Positions 47,873-57,295 of a stretch of DNA of 64,000 nt are shown here, piece after piece; the first letter of the stretch is position 1, and every line of letters begins with the position of its first letter. This stretch comes from Alteromonas sp. MMG017 (GTDB taxonomy: Bacteria; Pseudomonadota; Gammaproteobacteria; Enterobacterales; Alteromonadaceae), in assembly GCF_018100795.1 (NCBI RefSeq), contig NZ_JAGJDY010000005.1, forward strand, positions 186,001 through 250,000, given 5' to 3'. Position numbers and translations under genes: made by a program. The notes under the pieces are model-generated. The model was not told the origin of the DNA. It worked only from the letters and a program-made list of their open reading frames with translations, and ran no database searches.

Positions 47873-49086
47873 GCTTAGACGTTGCTGCGCTTCGCGCCCA
47901 GTTTCCAATCCTTGCTAAAACGGTAGATGGTAAGCCTTTGGTTTACTTAGACAATGCGGCCTCAACGCAAAAGCCGCAAGTGGTAATTGATGCCATTGTC
48001 GATTTCTATACGAACACCAATGCAAACGTGCATCGCGGTGCTCATCATTTGTCTGATGAAGCAACCCGTCGTTACGAAAACGCGCGCACTAGTGTAGCGG
48101 GCTTCATTAACGCCAGTGCGCGAGAAGAAGTGATTTGGACTAGCGGTACCACAGAAGCCATTAATATAGTGGCTAATGGGGTAGGGCAGTTACTTCGCGA
48201 CGGCGACCAAGTCATGGTGACGGAATTAGAGCACCACGCGAACTTGGTTACTTGGCAGCAAGCGTGTCGACGTTCAGGCGCAACATTAAACATTGTGCCT
48301 GTATTCGACAACGGTGAGCTTGATATCGATGCATTCGATAGACTGCTAACACCCAACACTAAAATGGTAGCGTTTCCGCATGTATCTAATGCATTAGGTA
48401 CGGTTAACCCCATTAAATTGCTGACTGAAAAAGCAAAAGCTGTAGGTGCCTGGGTATTAGTTGACGGCGCGCAGGGCATAGCCCATGGCGGTGTTGACGT
48501 GCAAGACATAGGCTGTGACTTTTACGCTTTTTCTGGGCACAAGCTGTTTGGGCCAACGGGTATTGGTGTTTTATGGGGCCGTAAGTCGGTGCTAGAAGCC
48601 TGGCCCGTGTGGCAAACCGGCGGCGAAATGATTAAAGACGTGTCTTATCATGAAGCGACATGGGGCGAATTACCAAATCGCCTAGAAGCGGGTACGCCTA
48701 ATATTGCAGGCGCTATTGGTTTAGGTGCAGCAGTTGATTGGTTTAAAAACCTGGATATGGCCGCATTACATAACCATGAACAAGCATTATTAAGCTACGC
48801 CACTGAACAAGCACTTGCTCTAGACGGAATGCGTTTAATTGGCACAGCGCCTAACAAAGTCGGTGTATTAAGCTTTTTATTAGACGGCGCTCACCCTGCC
48901 GATGTTGGGTTTATTCTTGACAGACAAGGCGTAGCAATAAGAACGGGCGATAACTGTGCTCAGCCGCTGATGAAGCGCTTTGGTATTCCAGGCACTGCGC
49001 GTGCATCGTTCTCGATTTACAACACGCTTGAAGAAGTGGACAGCTTATTTGCTGCACTTAAAAAAGCGAAAATGATGTTGGCCTAA
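47869..49086 (+). CDS. sufS: Cysteine desulfurase SufS with altered active-site flank
   Basis: 405 residues, group II cysteine desulfurase. PLP Lys225 (FSGHKLFGPTG), ELEHHANLVTWQ near residue 120 and Cys363 in RTGDNCAQPLMKRF. In E. coli and most SufS the residues before the Cys are His-His; here they are Asp361-Asn362, which may change Cys activation or SufE docking. It delivers persulfide to SufE, encoded four genes later. Overlaps sufD by 4 bp; sufA follows after 9 bp. Otherwise full-length with no sign of decay. Confidence 0.95.
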   Translation: MSLDVAALRAQFPILAKTVDGKPLVYLDNAASTQKPQVVIDAIVDFYTNTNANVHRGAHHLSDEATRRYENARTSVAGFINASAREEVIWTSGTTEAINIVANGVGQLLRDGDQVMVTELEHHANLVTWQQACRRSGATLNIVPVFDNGELDIDAFDRLLTPNTKMVAFPHVSNALGTVNPIKLLTEKAKAVGAWVLVDGAQGIAHGGVDVQDIGCDFYAFSGHKLFGPTGIGVLWGRKSVLEAWPVWQTGGEMIKDVSYHEATWGELPNRLEAGTPNIAGAIGLGAAVDWFKNLDMAALHNHEQALLSYATEQALALDGMRLIGTAPNKVGVLSFLLDGAHPADVGFILDRQGVAIRTGDNCAQPLMKRFGIPGTARASFSIYNTLEEVDSLFAALKKAKMMLA

Positions 49087-49095
49087 GGAGGCACT

Positions 49096-49452
49096 ATGAG
49101 TGTTGAAACATTTGTTCCTAGCACAAAGCTTATTACCTTGAGCGACAGCGCCATTAAGCACTTTGAAAGCAAGCTCAAAGATAAACCGGGTCAGTTAATC
49201 CGCTTGTCTACTCGTGTAAGCGGCTGTACCGGTTATGCATACGAACTTGATTTTGCTGATAGCGCGAAAGACAGTGACGAAATTGTAGAAATTTCGCCTA
49301 CTCTTCGTGTTGCGGTTTCAGAAGATGCTGCCGACCTAGTACGTAGTACAGAAATTGACTACGTGACTGAAGGCGTGAACGGCATTATTAAGTACAACAA
49401 CCCAAATGTGGTTGATGAGTGTGGTTGTGGCGAAAGCTTCAACGTTGGCTAA
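49096..49452 (+). CDS. sufA: A-type Fe-S carrier protein SufA
   Basis: 118 residues of the HesB/IscA fold: LITLSDSAIKHFESKL, RLSTRVSGCTGYAYELDF with Cys44, and the C-terminal pair Cys109 and Cys111 in ECGCGES. It carries a cluster from SufBC2D to target proteins. The 9-bp gap after sufS and a GGAGG site in between show operon membership. Assignment to SufA rather than IscA or ErpA follows context. Confidence 0.93.
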   Translation: MSVETFVPSTKLITLSDSAIKHFESKLKDKPGQLIRLSTRVSGCTGYAYELDFADSAKDSDEIVEISPTLRVAVSEDAADLVRSTEIDYVTEGVNGIIKYNNPNVVDECGCGESFNVG

Positions 49453-49475
49453 CTGCAATATTAAGAAGTTATAGC

Positions 49476-50009
49476 ATGAAGCAGAAGATGGTGGTGACAG
49501 AACGAGAGTGTAAAGCACGTCTTGTTCCTGCAGGAAACCCTGCAACCATACCAGAAGGTGAGTTTGTTACGATCACGCAAGATTTAGGTGGAAACTACAC
49601 CGTTACGTGGCGTGGCAATATGTACCGTATTGACGGTACCGATGCCGATGCTATTGGTCGGAAAGCCCAAGTGCTTAACTTCGCTGAGCCTGACGACGGT
49701 AAAGTGAGCGAACAGCAAGTATGGGATGCGCTTGAAACTATCTTCGACCCTGAAATACCCATTAACTTGGTGTCGCTGGGGCTTATCTATAAGGTTAGCG
49801 TTAATCAAGATAACGGTGAAGTTGATATAGATATGACCTTAACTGCGCCAGGTTGCGGCATGGGCCCGGTATTGGTGGGCGATGTTGAATATCGTGTAGC
49901 ATTGGTTCCTTTCGTTACCGCTGTGAATGTAGAGTTAGTCTTTGACCCTGCATGGTCAAGAGAAATGATGAGCGAAGAAGCGCAGCTAGAAGCTGGCCTT
50001 TTCTTTTAA
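49476..50009 (+). CDS. sufT: SufT-like Fe-S assembly protein (MIP18/DUF59 domain)
   Basis: 177 residues from ATG 49476; a longer frame into sufA exists but this start lies just beyond its stop. The N-terminal half (about 1-75) is a SufT-specific region (GEFVTITQDLGGNYTVTWRG). The C-terminal half is a DUF59/MIP18 domain with WDALETIFDPEIPINLVSLG and TAPGCGMGPVLVGDVE, including the conserved DPE and a Cys. SufT helps mature Fe-S enzymes when cluster demand is high. Placed between sufA and sufE, 16 bp before the latter. Confidence 0.92.
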   Translation: MKQKMVVTERECKARLVPAGNPATIPEGEFVTITQDLGGNYTVTWRGNMYRIDGTDADAIGRKAQVLNFAEPDDGKVSEQQVWDALETIFDPEIPINLVSLGLIYKVSVNQDNGEVDIDMTLTAPGCGMGPVLVGDVEYRVALVPFVTAVNVELVFDPAWSREMMSEEAQLEAGLFF

Positions 50010-50025
50010 TAACACAGGATTATCC

Positions 50026-50436
50026 ATGGCATTACCCTCTACTGAAGAAATTATTGATGATTTAGCGTTTTTCGATGATTGGGAACAGCGCTATCAATAT
50101 ATTATCGATTTAGGTAAATCTGTACCTGGCTTGCCAGAAGAGAAGCGCACGCCAGATAGACTTGTAAAAGGTTGCCAAAGCAGTGTGTGGCTAGTTGAGT
50201 CGTACGACAATAATCAAATTACATTCGAAGTAGACAGTGACGCCGTGATTGTTCAAGGCTTATTAGCGTTAGTTTTGGCGGCTTACAATAATAAATCGCC
50301 GAAAGACATTCTTGAATTTGATATCAATGGCTATTTCGAAGCACTAGATTTGGAACGCCATATTACGCCTACTCGCGGTAATGGCCTTCGTGCAATAGTG
50401 GCGAAAATTCAGCATCTTGCTAAAGAAAACAGCTAG
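50026..50436 (+). CDS. sufE: Sulfur acceptor protein SufE
   Basis: 136 residues, normal length, with acceptor Cys50 in VKGCQSSVW and FFDDWEQRYQYIIDLGK near the N-terminus. It takes persulfide from SufS and passes it to SufB. Last gene of the sufBCDS-A-T-E operon; 212 bp separates it from ndk. I saw no clear terminator immediately after it. Confidence 0.96.
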   Translation: MALPSTEEIIDDLAFFDDWEQRYQYIIDLGKSVPGLPEEKRTPDRLVKGCQSSVWLVESYDNNQITFEVDSDAVIVQGLLALVLAAYNNKSPKDILEFDINGYFEALDLERHITPTRGNGLRAIVAKIQHLAKENS

Positions 50437-50598
50437 TTATATATAAATTGGCGTGGAGCGTTAGCACTAAATTAAGTGCTACAACTACTCCTTGCCTGAC
50501 ACGCGGTAATCGCTGTCATAATAGTGTCATCGTTATCACGTGTAGTAGAACGCCATGGGGTGTTGAAATCGCCGCTGGTCAAGCCGTTAATAATTGCC

Positions 50599-50604
50599 TA
50601 TAAT
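50599..50604 (+). promoter_or_regulatory. Candidate -10 for ndk
   Basis: TATAAT 45 bp before the ndk ATG, with a weak TGGTCA -35 17 bp upstream. Confidence 0.5.
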
Positions 50605-50648
50605 TCGCGGCCAAAAATTCATAAGACTTAATTTGTTTGGAGAGAACA

Positions 50649-51080
50649 ATGGCTCTAGAGCGTACTTTTTCGATTATCAAGCCTGATGCGGTAGCTAAAA
50701 ACGTTATCGGTGCAATTTACAACCGTTTCGAATCTGCAGGTCTTCGCATCGTGGCATCTAAGATGATCCACATGAGCAAAGAACAAGCTGAAGGTTTTTA
50801 CGCAGAACATAAAGAACGTCCTTTTTTCGGCGCTCTAGTTGGTTTCATGACATCTGGCCCAGTTATGGTTCAGGTTCTTGAAGGCGAAAACGCTGTTGTT
50901 AAAAACCGTGAAATCATGGGTGCAACTAACCCAGCTGATGCTGCTGCCGGAACACTTCGTTCTGACTACGCTGCTTCAATTGATGAAAATGCATGTCACG
51001 GTTCTGATGCACCAGAATCAGCTGCACGTGAAATTGCTTACTTCTTCTCTGAAGAAGAGATTTGTCCTCGTACGCGTTAA
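50649..51080 (+). CDS. ndk: Nucleoside-diphosphate kinase
   Basis: 143 residues from ATG 50649, preceded by GGAGA; an in-frame start 12 bases earlier overlaps that site. Catalytic His117 ([16 protein letters not shown]) matches the E. coli position. It phosphorylates nucleoside diphosphates via a phosphohistidine. [15 protein letters not shown] and the [15 protein letters not shown] region are canonical. It is followed by a strong terminator and precedes rlmN, the conserved gammaproteobacterial order ndk-rlmN-pilF-rodZ-ispG-hisS. Confidence 0.97.
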   Translation: MALERTFSIIKPDAVAKNVIGAIYNRFESAGLRIVASKMIHMSKEQAEGFYAEHKERPFFGALVGFMTSGPVMVQVLEGENAVVKNREIMGATNPADAAAGTLRSDYAASIDENACHGSDAPESAAREIAYFFSEEEICPRTR

Positions 51081-51098
51081 TCGCAAACGACCGAATCT

Positions 51099-51126
51099 AA
51101 AAAACGAGGCTTCGGCCTCGTTTTTT
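51099..51126 (+). terminator. Rho-independent terminator after ndk
   Basis: AAAAAACGAGGC/GCCTCGTTTTTT with a TTCG tetraloop, 19 bp past the ndk stop. Confidence 0.95.
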
Positions 51127-51474
51127 GTTTCTGTAAGTCTATTTTTTTAGCTTTATTGTCTGGCGTCTGGCATTGGTTCACTTCGTCAGGTAACAGCAAC
51201 AATATAGCTTGTTACACCCTGTATTTAGTCTGTGGGTTACGCTTTTTCTAGTTGAACAAGTATGGTAAAATCCGCGCAAATTTTGAACGGCTTTGGTCTA
51301 TGACTTTTGACCGTTTTGGGCGTAACGTTTTTCTTAGCAGCATATCTTCTGCTTACGTCCTACAAGTGAACGGCTTTTCACTACTTACTTTTTAAGTGTA
51401 ATCCATTATTTAGGGGGCACCTGATAAAGGCTTCCGAGGCTTCATCTTAATAACGCAAGTAGATTTAGAGCAAC

Positions 51475-51543
51475 ATGGATTCGAACCTCCAAATGTCCGT
51501 TCGCGTCATCATATTAGCAGTACAAGGCAATAGCCTTGAATAG
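51475..51543 (+). other. Possible 22-codon leader ORF upstream of rlmN
   Basis: ATG 51475 to TAG 51541-51543 lies 19 bp before rlmN, with a weak purine-rich site (TTAGAG) upstream. No residue bias suggests a classical attenuation peptide. Coding status is doubtful. Confidence 0.2.
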
Positions 51544-51562
51544 GTAAAAGGGTCATCATTTT

Positions 51563-52681
51563 ATGGCAAAGACAAATTTGTTAAATCTTAATCGCGAAGG
51601 CTTGCGTAATTTCTTCAAAGAAAAAGGAGAAAAACCATTTCGTGCCGATCAGGTAATGAAGTGGATTTATCAGCAGGGTGAAAGCGATTTCGAGAAAATG
51701 AGCAACCTGAATAAAAACCTGCGCGCGATGTTAATAGAACACTGTGAAGTGAAAGCGCCAGAGATTGCCTATTTCCAAGAAGCCAGCGATGGCACCATTA
51801 AGTTCGCATTAGCCCTTGAAGGTGGTCAGGAAGTGGAAACGGTATGGATCCCAGAAGCCGACCGTGCAACGCTTTGTGTATCGTCACAAGTAGGCTGTGC
51901 CCTAGAATGTACATTCTGTTCTACTGCTCAACAAGGCTTTAACCGTAATTTGAGTGTCAGTGAAATTATCGGTCAAGTATGGCGTGTCGCTACCTTCCTT
52001 GGTTTATCAAAAGATACCAGCAAACGACCTATCACTAACGTAGTGATGATGGGTATGGGTGAGCCTTTGCTTAACCTTAAAAACGTAGTGCCAGCCATGA
52101 ACATCATGCTAGATGACTTCGGGTTTGGCTTATCTAAGCGCCGCGTGACATTAAGTACCTCGGGTGTTGTACCTGCACTTGATATGCTTGGTGACCAAAT
52201 CGATGTGGCCTTAGCGATTTCATTGCATGCGCCAAACGACGAGCTGCGTAATGAAATTGTACCGGTGAATAAAAAATACAACATTGAAGCCTTTTTGGCT
52301 GGCGTACGTCGTTATCTTGAAAAGTCGAAAGCTAACCAAGGCCGAGTGACGGTTGAATACGTTATGCTTTCGCACATTAACGACAGTACCGACCAAGCCC
52401 ATGAATTAGCGAAAGTATTGAAAGATACACCGTGTAAAATAAACTTAATTCCGTTTAACCCTTATCCGGGTTCACCGTATCTTTGTTCAAGCAATTCTCG
52501 TATCGATAGATTCTCAAAAGTGCTTATGGATTATGGGTTTACCACCGTTGTACGTAAAACACGAGGCGACGATATCGATGCTGCTTGTGGGCAATTAGTG
52601 GGTGATGTAGTAGACAGAACTAAACGATTGTTAAAAAAACAGGTGAAGGGCGAAGCGATTTCGGTAAAAATAGCCCAATAA
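51563..52681 (+). CDS. rlmN: Dual-specificity RNA methyltransferase RlmN
   Basis: 372 residues. Radical-SAM enzyme that methylates C2 of adenosine 2503 in 23S rRNA and A37 of some tRNAs. The radical-SAM cluster ligands are Cys112, Cys116 and Cys119 in [14 protein letters not shown]-binding [10 protein letters not shown] and LSTSGVVP follow, and the second catalytic Cys is in DIDAACGQL near the C-terminus. Starts at ATG 51563 after a long leader; pilF follows 24 bp downstream. Confidence 0.97.
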   Translation: MAKTNLLNLNREGLRNFFKEKGEKPFRADQVMKWIYQQGESDFEKMSNLNKNLRAMLIEHCEVKAPEIAYFQEASDGTIKFALALEGGQEVETVWIPEADRATLCVSSQVGCALECTFCSTAQQGFNRNLSVSEIIGQVWRVATFLGLSKDTSKRPITNVVMMGMGEPLLNLKNVVPAMNIMLDDFGFGLSKRRVTLSTSGVVPALDMLGDQIDVALAISLHAPNDELRNEIVPVNKKYNIEAFLAGVRRYLEKSKANQGRVTVEYVMLSHINDSTDQAHELAKVLKDTPCKINLIPFNPYPGSPYLCSSNSRIDRFSKVLMDYGFTTVVRKTRGDDIDAACGQLVGDVVDRTKRLLKKQVKGEAISVKIAQ

Positions 52682-52705
52682 TCATTAAGATATTAGGGTA
52701 ATAAC

Positions 52706-53734
52706 ATGCGAATAGGATTGATAGCAGCTGTAGTCTTTTTAGCGGGGTGCGTAAGCAACTCGCAACCTGGAAGTTACAATAGTAACTTTGACCGCCAGGA
52801 AGCTGCTAAAACTCGTATGTCTTTAGGGTTAACCTACCTTAAAAACAATAATTATAAACAAGCTAAAGTGAACTTAGACCAAGCGCTAGAGTACGATCCA
52901 CGTTCAGCTGAAGTCAATTACGCTATTGCGTACTATTACCAACTGGTAGGGGACGTGAAGCGAGCCGATGATCTCTATCAAACGGCAATGTCGTTAGCAC
53001 CATACAACGGTGATATCGCAAACAGTTATGGTGCGTTCAAGTGCCAAGACGGTGATTACGATGGCGCTAAGGAGTACTTCCTTAAGGCCGTCAGTAATCA
53101 ACAATATGCTAATTCCGCAGAAACTTATGAAAATCTGGCCTTATGTGCTCAAAGCCAAGGTAATACTGAAGATGCTATTACCTATTTTCAAAGTGCACTC
53201 AAACACCAGCCCTTACGTGCTAAAAGCTTATATTTACTGACAGAGCTTTATGTTGCCACCGAGCAGTGGACATCAGCGAAGTACATGTTAGACAAGTATC
53301 AACGTGTCGCTAAACCTTCTCCCGATTCTTTATGGCTGTCTTTTGAAATACACCAAGGAACAAACGACTGGGAAGGGGCAAAAGAAGTGGGGTATCAATT
53401 ATCAACCTTATTTCCAGACAGCCCGTATACAGCTGACTATAAGAATATTCTTGCGCAGCATACTCCACAGGTTGAACGAAAAGTAAAAGGGGAAGATACT
53501 AGTGCTGATAAAGTATCTAACTCAGTACAGGCAGAAACAGAAACAAAAACGGGGTTGTCTTCCCAGCAAGCGCAATTCCACATAGTAAAGGCGAACGAAA
53601 ACCTTTATCGTATTTCTCTAAAGCATAACATTAAAATTACCTCGCTGAAGGAGTGGAACAACATTGAAAATGCTGGCTCGATTTTTGCCGGTATGAAGCT
53701 TTGGTTAGTACCACACAACATGCAAGGGGAATAG
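52706..53734 (+). CDS. pilF: Type IV pilus assembly lipoprotein PilF/PilW with C-terminal LysM domain
   Basis: 342 residues. Lipoprotein signal with lipobox L-A-G-C (Cys15); six or so TPR repeats (about 30-245; ARMSLGLTYLKNNNYKQAKV-type start, ADDLYQTAMSLAPYNGDIAN) needed for PilQ secretin assembly. After a Ser/Thr/Glu linker, residues about 290-338 form a LysM peptidoglycan-binding domain (FHIVKANENLYRISLKHNIK, IFAGMKLWLVP). Ordinary PilF proteins are about 240-250 residues and lack LysM. Conserved position between rlmN and rodZ. Confidence 0.9.
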   Translation: MRIGLIAAVVFLAGCVSNSQPGSYNSNFDRQEAAKTRMSLGLTYLKNNNYKQAKVNLDQALEYDPRSAEVNYAIAYYYQLVGDVKRADDLYQTAMSLAPYNGDIANSYGAFKCQDGDYDGAKEYFLKAVSNQQYANSAETYENLALCAQSQGNTEDAITYFQSALKHQPLRAKSLYLLTELYVATEQWTSAKYMLDKYQRVAKPSPDSLWLSFEIHQGTNDWEGAKEVGYQLSTLFPDSPYTADYKNILAQHTPQVERKVKGEDTSADKVSNSVQAETETKTGLSSQQAQFHIVKANENLYRISLKHNIKITSLKEWNNIENAGSIFAGMKLWLVPHNMQGE

Positions 53735-53742
53735 GAAGTCGA

Positions 53743-54798
53743 ATGGTGTCAGAACAACAAACGACTGAAGAAGCAGGTTTAGCACAAGAATCTACCGTGC
53801 CAAGCCCAGGTAAAATGCTTCGAGAGCGACGGGAATCGCTAGGGCTAACTCAGCAACAAATTGCTGATAAGCTTTTCTTGAAAGTCTCGCAAATCAACGC
53901 CTTAGAAGAAGATGCTGTGGATAAAACCACGTCCATTACTTTCACCAAAGGCTATGTAAGAAACTACGCAAAACAACTAGGGCTAAATGCCGAACAGGTT
54001 GTTGCCGCTTTTGAGCAATATCATACAAGTGTGGAACCACCGGCTAAACTGCAGAGTTTTTCTCGTCGTGTCGCTAAACAGACACACGATGATCGCTGGA
54101 TGATGGTTACCTATATTATTTTGTTGCTGATAATCGGTGGCATTGTAGCGTGGTGGGTTCAACAACCTAGTGATGAAGCTATCGTTGAAGCGCCTAATCT
54201 TGATAAAATTAAAGAGGAAGCGGCAAACACCTCCATTCCTGAAGCAACTATTCGTACCAATTCGGGTGTGTTAAACAGCACAATTCCTGATTCGACTACT
54301 GAAACGGGAAGTTCCACGCTTCCTCAATCTAGCGATGGCAACTTCAACAGTAGTGGCAATAGCAGCTTTGCGCCTTCACCATCTAATAGTCAACGTAATA
54401 GCAGTAATGCAGACGATGAAAGCTTGCCACCATCTGCAGGTATTAACCAAAGTAATAATCTGACAGCATTAGTGAGCGACTCAGATTCCGGCGAAATCCG
54501 CTTAGGTAACCAGGTTGCGAGTAATTCATCAACCTCAGGTAATCAAAGTGGGGCAGTGCCTATATCGATGACATTTACCTTTGATGATGATTGTTGGGTG
54601 AACATAAAAGACGCAACCGGTGAGGCAATTGCTTACGGTGTTAAGCAATCTGGCCGCGTAATGGAAATTCAAGGTGTGCCTCCTGTTGCAGTTACACTCG
54701 GCAAACCGGATAATGTACGTATATCAGTTAATGGCGACCCCGTGGATATCACAGCCTTTCAAAATGGCCAGATTGCGCGATTCTCGCTTCCTATGTAG
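53743..54798 (+). CDS. rodZ: Cytoskeleton protein RodZ
   Basis: 351 residues from ATG 53743, which has AGGAAG 5 bases upstream; the longer frame to 53701 runs back into pilF. N-terminal helix-turn-helix that binds MreB (about 20-90; KMLRERRESLGLTQQQIADK), one transmembrane helix (about 123-145; VTYIILLLIIGGIVAWWV), a Ser/Asn-rich periplasmic linker (about 150-260) and a C-terminal DUF4115 beta domain (PISMTFTFDDDCWVNIKDAT). Controls rod shape through MreB. Precedes ispG by 8 bp. Confidence 0.95.
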   Translation: MVSEQQTTEEAGLAQESTVPSPGKMLRERRESLGLTQQQIADKLFLKVSQINALEEDAVDKTTSITFTKGYVRNYAKQLGLNAEQVVAAFEQYHTSVEPPAKLQSFSRRVAKQTHDDRWMMVTYIILLLIIGGIVAWWVQQPSDEAIVEAPNLDKIKEEAANTSIPEATIRTNSGVLNSTIPDSTTETGSSTLPQSSDGNFNSSGNSSFAPSPSNSQRNSSNADDESLPPSAGINQSNNLTALVSDSDSGEIRLGNQVASNSSTSGNQSGAVPISMTFTFDDDCWVNIKDATGEAIAYGVKQSGRVMEIQGVPPVAVTLGKPDNVRISVNGDPVDITAFQNGQIARFSLPM

Positions 54799-54806
54799 GT
54801 AATTAG

Positions 54807-55925
54807 ATGTTTGCAGAAAGTCCTATCAAACGCAGAAAGTCCACGCGTATTAATGTAGGTAATATTCCTATTGGCGATGGCGCGCCCATTGCCGTTCAAT
54901 CTATGACGAACACTCGTACCACTGACGTGGCTGCGACGGTTGATCAAATTAATCGTATTGTCGCCGTGGGTGGCGAGATTGTTCGCGTGTCCGTGCCTAC
55001 CATGGACGCCGCTGAAGCATTCAAAGAAATTCGTAAGCAAGTTAGCACGCCTTTGGTCGCTGATATTCATTTCGATTATCGTATAGCGCTTAAAGTGGCC
55101 GAGTACGGTGTTGATTGTTTGCGAATTAACCCAGGAAATATCGGCAATATGGAGCGTGTACGTTCTGTTGTTGATTGTGCCAAAGACAAGAACATCCCCA
55201 TTCGCATTGGCGTAAATGGTGGCTCTCTCGAAAAAGACTTACAAGAAAAGTATGGCGAACCTACGCCTGAAGCTTTGGTTGAATCGGCCATGCGACATGT
55301 AGACATACTCGATAAGCTCAACTTCGACCAGTTTAAAGTGAGTGTTAAAGCCTCTGATGTGTTTCTGGCGGTAGGTGCTTATCGACTATTAGCGCAACAA
55401 ATCGATCAGCCACTTCATTTAGGTATTACTGAAGCTGGCGGTCAACGTGCAGGCGCAGTAAAAAGCTCTGTTGGTTTAGGTATGCTGTTGGCAGAGGGTA
55501 TCGGCGATACTATTCGTATTTCACTGGCTGCCGATCCGGTTGAAGAAATTAAAGTGGGTTTCGACATTTTAAAGTCGCTGCGAATTCGCTCTCGTGGCAT
55601 TAACTTTATCGCATGCCCAAGCTGTTCAAGACAAGAGTTCGACGTAATCGGTACGGTCAATGCGTTAGAACAACGTCTTGAAGATATTCTAACGCCTATG
55701 GACGTGTCTATTATCGGCTGTGTTGTAAATGGTCCCGGTGAAGCTGAAGTATCAGACTTAGGCTTAACGGGCGCCAGAAACATGAGTGGGTTATACGAAG
55801 ATGGTAAACGCGTGAAAGAACGATTAGCCAACGATGACCTTATCGATAAGCTTGAGGCAAGAATTCGTGCCAAAGCAACCCGTATGAGCGAAGCCAACAA
55901 AATACAGGTATCGGTGAAAGACTAA
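54807..55925 (+). CDS. ispG: 4-hydroxy-3-methylbut-2-en-1-yl diphosphate synthase
   Basis: 372 residues. [4Fe-4S] enzyme of the MEP isoprenoid pathway. Cluster ligands Cys270, Cys273 and Cys305 and Glu312 are at the E. coli positions ([25 protein letters not shown]). TIM-barrel start [18 protein letters not shown]. Its activity depends on the Suf/Isc system upstream. Ends before a terminator whose loop contains the hisS promoter -10. Confidence 0.97.
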   Translation: MFAESPIKRRKSTRINVGNIPIGDGAPIAVQSMTNTRTTDVAATVDQINRIVAVGGEIVRVSVPTMDAAEAFKEIRKQVSTPLVADIHFDYRIALKVAEYGVDCLRINPGNIGNMERVRSVVDCAKDKNIPIRIGVNGGSLEKDLQEKYGEPTPEALVESAMRHVDILDKLNFDQFKVSVKASDVFLAVGAYRLLAQQIDQPLHLGITEAGGQRAGAVKSSVGLGMLLAEGIGDTIRISLAADPVEEIKVGFDILKSLRIRSRGINFIACPSCSRQEFDVIGTVNALEQRLEDILTPMDVSIIGCVVNGPGEAEVSDLGLTGARNMSGLYEDGKRVKERLANDDLIDKLEARIRAKATRMSEANKIQVSVKD

Positions 55926-55935
55926 GCCTGTACGA

Positions 55936-55964
55936 TTGTTGTTTATCTTCAAAGCCCCTATAAT
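55936..55964 (+). promoter_or_regulatory. Promoter for hisS overlapping the ispG terminator
   Basis: TTGTTG, 17-bp spacer, TATAAT (55959-55964). The -10 sits in the loop of the hairpin at 55951-55976. Confidence 0.6.
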
Positions 55965-55976
55965 GCGGGGCTTTTC
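55951..55976 (+). terminator. Rho-independent terminator after ispG
   Basis: Stem AAAGCCCC/GGGGCTTT with an eight-base loop and a short T tract (TTTTC). Confidence 0.85.
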
Positions 55977-56002
55977 ACTATTTAGCAGTATGAGAATTTC
56001 AC

Positions 56003-57283
56003 GTGGCTAAGACTATTCAGGCAATTCGCGGAATGAATGATTGCCTGCCGGAAGTATCCGGTACATGGCAGAAAGTAGAATCTGTACTCCGTCAAGTGGT
56101 GGCCAGTTATGGCTATCAAGAAATTCGCACGCCTATTGTAGAGAGCACTGACTTGTTCAAGCGCTCTATTGGCGAAGTGACCGACATTGTCGAAAAGGAA
56201 ATGTATACCTTTGAAGACAGAAACGGTGACAGTTTAACCCTTCGCCCTGAAGGTACTGCCAGCACGGTGCGTGCTGGCAATGAGCATGGCTTGTTGTACA
56301 ACCAACAGCAGCGCTTGTGGTACATGGGGCCAATGTTCCGCCATGAACGTCCCCAAAAAGGGCGTTATCGCCAGTTCCACCAGTTCGGTGTTGAAACCTA
56401 CGGCCTTGATGGCCCAGATATCGATTTGGAAGTGATTTTATTAAGCGCTCGACTATGGAAAGCGTTTGGTATTGAAAAACACGTTACCTTGCAAATTAAC
56501 TCTTTAGGTTCAAACGAAGCCCGTCAGGCCTATCGTGAAACCTTAATTGGTTATTTGAAAGAACGCGCAGATAAGCTAGATGAAGAATCGCTTCGCCGGT
56601 TAGAGTCAAACCCACTTCGCGTACTTGATAGCAAGAACCCCAATGTGCAAGCGGCCATTGCTGATGCACCCTCTTTGCTCGATCATTTAGATGAAGAGTC
56701 TAAAACCCATTTTGATAATTTATGCGAACGATTAACACAGGCAGGTATTGCCTTTGAAATTAACCCTCGCTTAGTGCGCGGGCTTGATTATTATAATCGC
56801 ACTGTTTTTGAGTGGGTAACCGAAAGCTTAGGTTCACAAGGCACAGTTTGTGCGGGCGGCCGGTACGATGGATTGGTAGAACAGTTAGGCGGAAAAGCAA
56901 CGCCTGCAGTAGGTTTTGCCATGGGTATGGAACGTTTAGTTCTTTTGCTTACCACGTTAAGTGAAGACGCACTAGATTCTAGCAGTGCTGATGTGTATGT
57001 TACCGCGATGGGTGATGATGCTCAGGCTTATGCCTTAGAAGTATCAGAACACCTTCGTGATACATTGCCGAATGTGCGGGTGATGATGCACTGTGGCGGC
57101 GGAAACTTTAAAAAACAACTAAAACGCGCTGACAAAACAGGGGCAAGTTTTGCCTTGTTGTTAGGGTCACAAGAAATGCAATCACGTGAAGTGGCGGTAA
57201 AGCCGTTACGTGATGGTCAAGAGCAACAGACAATCGCTTTTGATGCGTTGTCGAGCACTATTGCCGACCTGCTGAACGCATAA
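56003..57283 (+). CDS. hisS: Histidyl-tRNA synthetase
   Basis: 426 residues from a GTG start, [17 protein letters not shown]. Class II synthetase: motif 2 region [25 protein letters not shown], the histidine-specific [16 protein letters not shown], and motif 3 [13 protein letters not shown], with a C-terminal anticodon-binding domain (about 325-420). Charges tRNA-His. Followed by yfgM after 12 bp. Confidence 0.97.
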   Translation: MAKTIQAIRGMNDCLPEVSGTWQKVESVLRQVVASYGYQEIRTPIVESTDLFKRSIGEVTDIVEKEMYTFEDRNGDSLTLRPEGTASTVRAGNEHGLLYNQQQRLWYMGPMFRHERPQKGRYRQFHQFGVETYGLDGPDIDLEVILLSARLWKAFGIEKHVTLQINSLGSNEARQAYRETLIGYLKERADKLDEESLRRLESNPLRVLDSKNPNVQAAIADAPSLLDHLDEESKTHFDNLCERLTQAGIAFEINPRLVRGLDYYNRTVFEWVTESLGSQGTVCAGGRYDGLVEQLGGKATPAVGFAMGMERLVLLLTTLSEDALDSSSADVYVTAMGDDAQAYALEVSEHLRDTLPNVRVMMHCGGGNFKKQLKRADKTGASFALLLGSQEMQSREVAVKPLRDGQEQQTIAFDALSSTIADLLNA

Positions 57284-57295
57284 TAAGAGGAAATC

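Larger units (their letters stand above)
51081..51562 (+). other. Long intergenic/leader region between ndk and rlmN
   Basis: 482 bp. After the ndk terminator there is an extended -10 (TATGG then TAAAAT, 51266-51271), implying a leader of about 285 nt. The leader contains short hairpins (GTGAA/TTCAC near 51367-51382), a repeated GGCTTC and a 22-codon frame (51475-51543). No known RNA family was identified. Confidence 0.45.

Noticed and set aside
49419..49475. Longer start of sufT inside sufA
   Set aside because: The upstream frame overlaps sufA and the ATG at 49476 directly follows its stop.
51470..51500. A tRNA T-loop-like motif on the minus strand (GGTTCGAATCC)
   Set aside because: The flanking bases do not form a T stem, and no acceptor stem or CCA end surrounds it, so it is not a tRNA or tmRNA.
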